This document shows positions 4,429-8,096 of a stretch of 8,096 nt of DNA, piece after piece (the first letter of the stretch is position 1; each line of letters starts with the position of its first letter). The translations under genes and the position numbers were made by a program. This DNA comes from Candidatus Curtissbacteria bacterium (GTDB taxonomy: Bacteria > Patescibacteriota > Microgenomatia > Curtissbacterales > GWA2-41-24). The DNA lies in NCBI GenBank assembly GCA_030688205.1, contig JAUYIQ010000063.1:1-8096 (forward strand), given 5' to 3'. The notes below the pieces were generated by a model. It was not told the DNA's origin, made no database searches, and worked only from the letters and a program-made list of their open reading frames with translations.

Positions 4429-5028
4429 ATGAAAATCAATATTTTCTTTTTGGAATCTAATACTGGATTTAGTCAAAAACAAAAAAGAGATTTTTCCTGT
4501 TTGGTTGATAAAAGAAAAAGAAAAGAATTTTATAATGATTTAGATATTTTAATAAAATCACTAGATTTTAAAATTATAGCAGCGGCAATTAATAAATCAA
4601 ATCTTAAAAATCAATATTCCGATCCGGATAATCCATATAATCTTTGCTTGGAATTTATACTTGAGCGGTCAGTTATGTTTTTGGGTAGGTCTGGCGACAA
4701 ATTAATATTCAGGATTGAATCAAGAGAAACACATAACGACAGGAAACTCGCTGAGGTTTATGAAAAGTTTCGACTAAACGACCACTTTAAACCTAACGAC
4801 GAACTTTTATTTAAAAAAGAAGAGATACAATCAAAATTTATAGATTTATCTTTTAATCAAAAAATTCAAAACATAGTAGGGCATCAAATAGCCGATTTAG
4901 TCGCTTATCCCATCGGTGTATCTATTTTAGATAAAAAAAGAGAAAATAAAGCTTTTGAAATAGTTAAGACAAAATTCCATAGCAAAAACGGAGAATATTT
5001 AAGCTATGGATTAAAGATTTTTCCGTAA
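4429..5028 (+). CDS. DUF3800 protein, shortened at the N-terminal end
   Basis: The C-terminal two thirds match the DUF3800 family: NPYNLCLEFILER (68-80), the conserved IESR (96-99) with Asp104, QIADLVAYPI (153-162), and the ending GLKIFP. DUF3800 proteins occur in mobile and defence contexts and are thought to have an RNase H-like fold, but no activity is established. At 199 aa it is shorter than the usual 220-270. The typical N-terminal (I/V)DESGD strand with its acidic residues is not intact. The start reads IFFLESNTGFS, which may be a worn copy, and then joins a region (DKRKRKEFYNDL, 27-38) normally found well downstream. About 50-70 residues appear to be missing. An in-frame TAG at 4417-4419 excludes an upstream extension. 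The gene may be inactive or a reduced variant. A strong terminator follows. Confidence 0.78.
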   Translation: MKINIFFLESNTGFSQKQKRDFSCLVDKRKRKEFYNDLDILIKSLDFKIIAAAINKSNLKNQYSDPDNPYNLCLEFILERSVMFLGRSGDKLIFRIESRETHNDRKLAEVYEKFRLNDHFKPNDELLFKKEEIQSKFIDLSFNQKIQNIVGHQIADLVAYPIGVSILDKKRENKAFEIVKTKFHSKNGEYLSYGLKIFP

Positions 5029-5090
5029 AACAAAAGAGGGCCCAGGAAAGCCCTAGTCCCTCTTTTTGCGATCGGAAATATTCGATCTAT
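5028..5090 (-). ncRNA. Candidate short structured RNA, antisense to the DUF3800 gene end
   Basis: A promoter-like sequence on the minus strand (5126-5097) would start an RNA near 5090. The RNA would form a first hairpin from GATCG/CGATC (arms 5070-5074 and 5083-5087) and then the hairpin at 5066-5032, which on this strand also ends in a T-rich stretch (TTTTGTTTT, 5035-5027). The length would be about 60 bases, with no start codon or reading frame of note. It could equally be a bidirectional terminator beside a chance promoter. Confidence 0.33.
5032..5067 (+). terminator. Intrinsic terminator of the DUF3800 gene (probably bidirectional)
   Basis: AAAAGAGGG (5032-5040) and CCCTCTTTT (5058-5066) form a 9-bp stem, and AGG (5044-5046) with CCT (5052-5054) can add a short inner stem. 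The plus strand continues into a five-T run (5063-5067), 4 bases after the TAA at 5026-5028. The minus strand also ends T-rich, so it may work both ways. Confidence 0.8.
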
Positions 5091-5096
5091 TAATTA

Positions 5097-5126
5097 ATAA
5101 TAGCACAAAATACGCTGTCAAGTCAA
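5097..5126 (-). promoter_or_regulatory. Minus-strand promoter with extended -10
   Basis: On the minus strand TTGACT (5126-5121) is followed after 18 bases by TATTAT (5102-5097), with TGC directly in front of the -10 (extended -10). A second TTGACA (5121-5116) overlaps but is too close at 13 bases. The target would be the short RNA at 5028-5090. Confidence 0.45.
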
Positions 5127-5176
5127 TAGTTATCCCCACCTCGTCAAAGTTGTTTCGTTACGATTTTTTACGGAAA

Positions 5177-5340
5177 TTTTCCCCGGCTCGGGTTTTTACG
5201 GGCGGGGCAAAAAATATTAAAACTCGGCGTCCACCTCCTTCGCTAGAAGCTACGGAAGGTCAAAGGGATTTTCGCGGAAAAAAGTTCGCCCGCCTGCCAG
5301 TCGCTATCGCTCCAGGCGATTGCGGGCAGGGATTTTATCC
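5177..5340. repeat. Dispersed GC-rich repeats between 5028 and the DUF5667 gene
   Basis: The block holds CCCG-GCT-CGGG with five T (5182-5197), the nonamer TCGGCGTCC (5224-5232), which also occurs at 4233-4241, a palindrome with arms CCTTC/GAAGG (5237-5241, 5255-5259), and a long imperfect hairpin, CCTGCC-A-GTCGC (5293-5304) with GCGAT...GGCAGG (5316-5330). The last is related to the GGCAGG repeat at 4160-4179. A plus-strand open frame crosses the block (5066-5419), but it simply reads through repeats, and I do not regard it as a gene. Confidence 0.6.
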
Positions 5341-5359
5341 AAAAGAGACAGCTATTTCG

Positions 5360-5383
5360 CCCGAGAGTTTTTCTCGGGTTTTT
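5360..5383 (+). terminator. Intrinsic terminator upstream of the DUF5667 gene
   Basis: CCCGAGA (5360-5366) and TCTCGGG (5372-5378) form a perfect 7-bp stem around GTTTT, followed by five T (5379-5383). It lies only 8 bases before the -10 of the next gene, so it would insulate that promoter from upstream read-through. Confidence 0.65.
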
Positions 5384-5388
5384 GGTTG

Positions 5389-5397
5389 TGGTATAAT
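5389..5397 (+). promoter_or_regulatory. Extended -10 promoter of the DUF5667 gene
   Basis: TGG-TATAAT (TATAAT at 5392-5397) is a consensus extended -10 element. The start site is expected near 5404, three bases before the ATG at 5407, so the message is almost leaderless. The -35 region (around 5369-5374) is T-rich but not consensus and overlaps the terminator hairpin. Confidence 0.65.
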
Positions 5398-5406
5398 AAA
5401 AGTATT

Positions 5407-7944
5407 ATGGAAAAAATAATATTACCAATAATTATTTTGTCACTTTTAATTGGAGTAATAAGCTTTGCTCAAGAAACAGAACTTCCAGATCCAGGGCTTA
5501 CTCCCGACAGCCATTTTTATTTCCTCAAATCCTGGAAAGAGAGTATTCAATTGTTTTTCACTTTTGGCGAGGAGAATAAAGCAAAACAGTTTTTGCACTT
5601 AGCTGATGTTAGATTGGCAGAATACCAAAAAATGATTGAAAAAGGCAAAACCGAAATTGCCCAAAAAACCTTAGAAAAATACGAAAAGCAACTTAACCAT
5701 GCTTTAGATAAAGCCGAACAAGTAAAGGAAAAGGGTAAAGACGTAGAAAAGCTGAAAGATACAATCAGCGAGAAAATTTTGAAGCACCAGGAAGTGTTAG
5801 AAAATATTTTGGAAAAAGTTCCCGAAGAGGCAAAGAAAGGAATTGAAAAAGCTTTAGATGCGGTAAGAAATGAGACGAAAATAAAACAAGAAGTCGGCTC
5901 AGAAGAAGAGGAGATTGTACCAGAACAGCCGCAGCAACAAGAACAACAAGGGCAACAAGAACAGTCCTACCAGATGCAGCAACTTCAGCAGCAACCTCAA
6001 CAGCCATCCGACGGGTCTCAACAAGAAGAAATTTCAGTAAAAACTATCAATTCAACATACAAAATTGTCTCTTCTACTTCTAAACCGAGTGGTTGGTTCC
6101 AAACCGGCCAAGACGCCGACCTAATGCTTTCCGGAATTGACTTTAACAATACGGGCGGCCCGCTTCTTTTCAATCACCCCGGAACCATAGCTTCAGACGG
6201 CACGCATTTGCTTTTAGCCGACAGAAACAATAACAGAGTTTTGATTTGGAATAAACTTCCTGCGGACAACACGCCGCCCGATATTGTTTTGGGACAGAAA
6301 AACTTCACTTCCAATAATCCCGGAGTTGGGCTTGATGAAATGAACTGGCCGGTAGGCGTTTCGGTTGGTGGTGGCAAACTCGTTATCGCCGACACAAACA
6401 ATAATCGCATTCTCATTTGGAATTCTTTTCCTATACGAAACGGCCAGCCGGCCGATCTCGTTATTAATTCGGTTACCGGCGATAAGCAAGCCTTGCAGGC
6501 GAATAAAAAGAGAAGTATTCAATGGCCTTGGGGTGTTTGGACTGATGGAAAAAAATTGGCGATGACCAGTACTATAAACGGCCTTATTTTGCTTTGGAAC
6601 ACTTTTCCGACACAGAATGATCAAATTTCCGATGTGTATCTTACTGGACGAGGCGATGTCGGCACGCCGCGAACCATTACGAGTGATGGCAATCATTTGA
6701 TTGTTGGTGATCATAATGCTAAGGTGGCGACTTCCGGTCAAGGAAATTTTTTCTGGAAGAATTGGCCAGCGAGCGACGATGCTCCTTATGATTTTTTCAT
6801 GGTCGATCCCTATGATCCTCGCGGCGTCTGGATGCAGGGAGATTTTACTCAAGATGGCAAACTAGTGATGCTCGGTACCAAACTTCATATTTGGAATTCT
6901 TTTCCTGAAAATGCGAGCGATCAACCGGATGTTTCTGCGGGGCCGTTTATTGGAGGCGATGGATCGGGCGCTGTGACGGCAGGCAATCGGTTGTATCTTT
7001 CTCTTTCCAATGACAATAAAATAGTTGGTTTTAATTCCTTGCCAGCTACTCCTGGCGCCAAACCGAATTTTGTGATAGGAAGTCCAGGCATTAATACAAA
7101 TACGTTAGACACAAATTTTATAATGAGCAACCCTGTGCCGGCGACCGACGGCAAAAGTTTGTTTATCTCTTCCGATTTTGACAGAAAATTGTATGTCTGG
7201 AAGAATTTGCCCGATGAAAGTAACGCTCATCCTGATTTTGTTTATTCTTTACCCGATGCGCCGTGGGACAACGAACTTTTTGGTGATACCTTCGCACTTG
7301 CAGGAAAACAGACAGTCATAATCTGGAAGAATTTGCCGAAGAACGGAGAAAAACCTGATCTTATGCTGCAAAATTCTATCGGCAATGTTTCATTTCAGGA
7401 TTTGCAGGGGGTAGCAATGGATAGTAAATATTTCTACCTTTCCGATAATTTAGCGGGCAAAATTTATGTTTGGGAGGACGTTCCTTCGGCGAATTCGAAT
7501 CCCAAGTTCACAATTGATGCTGATAATCCAGGGCGGCTCTCAAGCGATGGGAATTATTTAGTGGATGCTGCTACCATGAGTAATGTTTCTGGTGGTTCAA
7601 TTAGGATTTATAAAATTTCAGATTTGTCTTCTAAACCTAATCCAACTATTCTAGGTGGTCCGAATAAGTTCAATCTTCCTCAAGGAGCTTTAATTTCTCA
7701 GGGACATCTTTTTGTAGGTGATACGGGATTTAGTCGTGTCTTAATTTGGAAAAACATTGAAGATGCTATTGCAGGAAAAAATGCAGATGTGATTTTGGGC
7801 GCAGAATTTTTAACAGATACAAACCCAGAAATAGGTAAGAATAAACTTTTTTGGCCAGCAAATCTAACTTTTGATGGTAGTTTTCTTTGGGTTGGCGAGT
7901 TTAAGTTTTCGGAGCGGCTTTTGAGATTCTCAATAAAACCATAA
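5407..7944 (+). CDS. Exported DUF5667 protein with Gln-rich linker and beta-propeller
   Basis: The 845-aa protein starts with a signal peptide (EKIILPIIILSLLIGVISFA, likely cut after Ala21). DUF5667 follows (about 23-150): LPDPGLTPDSHFYFLKSW, then helices with AKQFLHLADVRLAEY and repeated Lys/Glu, probably coiled coil. Residues 160-215 are acidic and then very Gln-rich (PEQPQQQEQQGQQEQ). From about 250 to the end there are 11-12 repeats of 42-59 residues, each with a strand and turn like LIWNKLPADNTPPD; the key Trp or aromatic falls near 281, 338, 397, 450, 496, 542, 598, 640, 689, 735 and 781. NNNRVLIW and its relatives are NHL-like, so a beta-propeller (one large or two stacked) is expected. 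It should sit outside the cell membrane. An upstream in-frame start at 5320 would put 29 residues before the signal peptide and lies upstream of the promoter, so I chose 5407. Ligand unknown. Confidence 0.92.
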   Translation: MEKIILPIIILSLLIGVISFAQETELPDPGLTPDSHFYFLKSWKESIQLFFTFGEENKAKQFLHLADVRLAEYQKMIEKGKTEIAQKTLEKYEKQLNHALDKAEQVKEKGKDVEKLKDTISEKILKHQEVLENILEKVPEEAKKGIEKALDAVRNETKIKQEVGSEEEEIVPEQPQQQEQQGQQEQSYQMQQLQQQPQQPSDGSQQEEISVKTINSTYKIVSSTSKPSGWFQTGQDADLMLSGIDFNNTGGPLLFNHPGTIASDGTHLLLADRNNNRVLIWNKLPADNTPPDIVLGQKNFTSNNPGVGLDEMNWPVGVSVGGGKLVIADTNNNRILIWNSFPIRNGQPADLVINSVTGDKQALQANKKRSIQWPWGVWTDGKKLAMTSTINGLILLWNTFPTQNDQISDVYLTGRGDVGTPRTITSDGNHLIVGDHNAKVATSGQGNFFWKNWPASDDAPYDFFMVDPYDPRGVWMQGDFTQDGKLVMLGTKLHIWNSFPENASDQPDVSAGPFIGGDGSGAVTAGNRLYLSLSNDNKIVGFNSLPATPGAKPNFVIGSPGINTNTLDTNFIMSNPVPATDGKSLFISSDFDRKLYVWKNLPDESNAHPDFVYSLPDAPWDNELFGDTFALAGKQTVIIWKNLPKNGEKPDLMLQNSIGNVSFQDLQGVAMDSKYFYLSDNLAGKIYVWEDVPSANSNPKFTIDADNPGRLSSDGNYLVDAATMSNVSGGSIRIYKISDLSSKPNPTILGGPNKFNLPQGALISQGHLFVGDTGFSRVLIWKNIEDAIAGKNADVILGAEFLTDTNPEIGKNKLFWPANLTFDGSFLWVGEFKFSERLLRFSIKP

Positions 7945-7964
7945 TTCTTATTATTAGTAAAACT

Positions 7965-8096
7965 ATGAAAAAAATAGGCCTGTGGGCGGCTTCTATTTTA
8001 GCTACCTACGTCATATTTATTTTTCTGGCTTCTATCCTGCAGTATTTTAATTTGAACGAGAACGTCGCTATCGGAATTCCGGAAATTTTGGCGTTC
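7965..8096 (+). CDS. Start of a membrane-anchored or exported protein (cut by window edge)
   Basis: The 44 visible codons begin MKKIGLWAASILATYVIF and continue IFLASILQYFNLNENVAIG. The two-lysine start and the hydrophobic stretch of about 20 residues indicate a signal anchor or an uncleaved signal peptide. No family can be assigned from this piece. It starts 20 bases after the stop codon of the DUF5667 gene, with no terminator or clear promoter between, so the two are probably one transcript. No Shine-Dalgarno sequence is seen. Confidence 0.72.
   Translation, partial: MKKIGLWAASILATYVIFIFLASILQYFNLNENVAIGIPEILAF

Noticed and set aside
4346..4429. 27-codon frame ending in TAATG at the DUF3800 start
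   Set aside because: The overlap is suggestive, but there is no ribosome-binding site and it runs through direct repeats.
5320..5406. Upstream in-frame start for the DUF5667 protein
   Set aside because: It would place 29 residues before a clear signal peptide and lies upstream of both the terminator and the TATAAT element.
5066..5419. Plus-strand open frame of 117 codons across the 5029-5406 spacer
   Set aside because: It lacks an ATG start, reads through a terminator, palindromic repeats and the next promoter, and gives repeat-type residues (RRPPPSLEATEGQ). It is best seen as a by-product of GC-rich repeats.
6214..6852. Minus-strand 212-codon frame inside the DUF5667 gene
   Set aside because: It is antisense to a clear propeller repeat region; its repetitiveness mirrors the real gene.

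Overview
The window looks like a piece of a Patescibacteria (Candidate Phyla Radiation, probably Parcubacteria-like) genome. The reasons are an exported DUF5667 protein of the type seen in that group, the intergenic palindrome CCTGCCTGCCGGCAGGCAGG, several genes with almost no 5' untranslated region and no Shine-Dalgarno sequence, and extended -10 promoters of the form TGG-TATAAT. The assignment is by pattern recognition only.

Left part (1-1550). The N-terminal 78 codons of a serine recombinase run off the left edge on the minus strand. Next come a structured leader, two small unknown genes that overlap tail-to-tail (392-667 plus, 606-830 minus), and an unknown 196-aa gene (952-1542 plus). 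A recombinase beside small unknown genes suggests the flank of an integrated mobile element; no attachment sites can be proven.

Centre (1551-5028), the most interesting part. A 491-aa gene on the minus strand fuses a complete LexA-type repressor (winged helix, Ala-Gly cleavage site, Ser/Lys dyad) to a complete beta-class DNA adenine methyltransferase (DPPY, then FTGSS). It faces a 299-aa gene with a possible PD-(D/E)xK nuclease core. They are separated by 119 bp holding two overlapping, oppositely directed promoters, a pair of GTTCGGT repeats and a second inverted repeat. My working model is a restriction-modification-like or defence module whose methyltransferase is its own autocleavable, SOS-responsive repressor. 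A 383-bp repeat-rich spacer follows, then a shortened DUF3800 gene that ends at a strong terminator.

Right part (5029-8096). A 378-bp spacer holds a possible short minus-strand RNA, dispersed GC-rich repeats, a terminator and a good promoter. That promoter drives a large exported protein (signal peptide, DUF5667, Gln-rich linker, long beta-propeller). The start of a membrane-anchored protein follows 20 bp downstream and is cut by the window edge.
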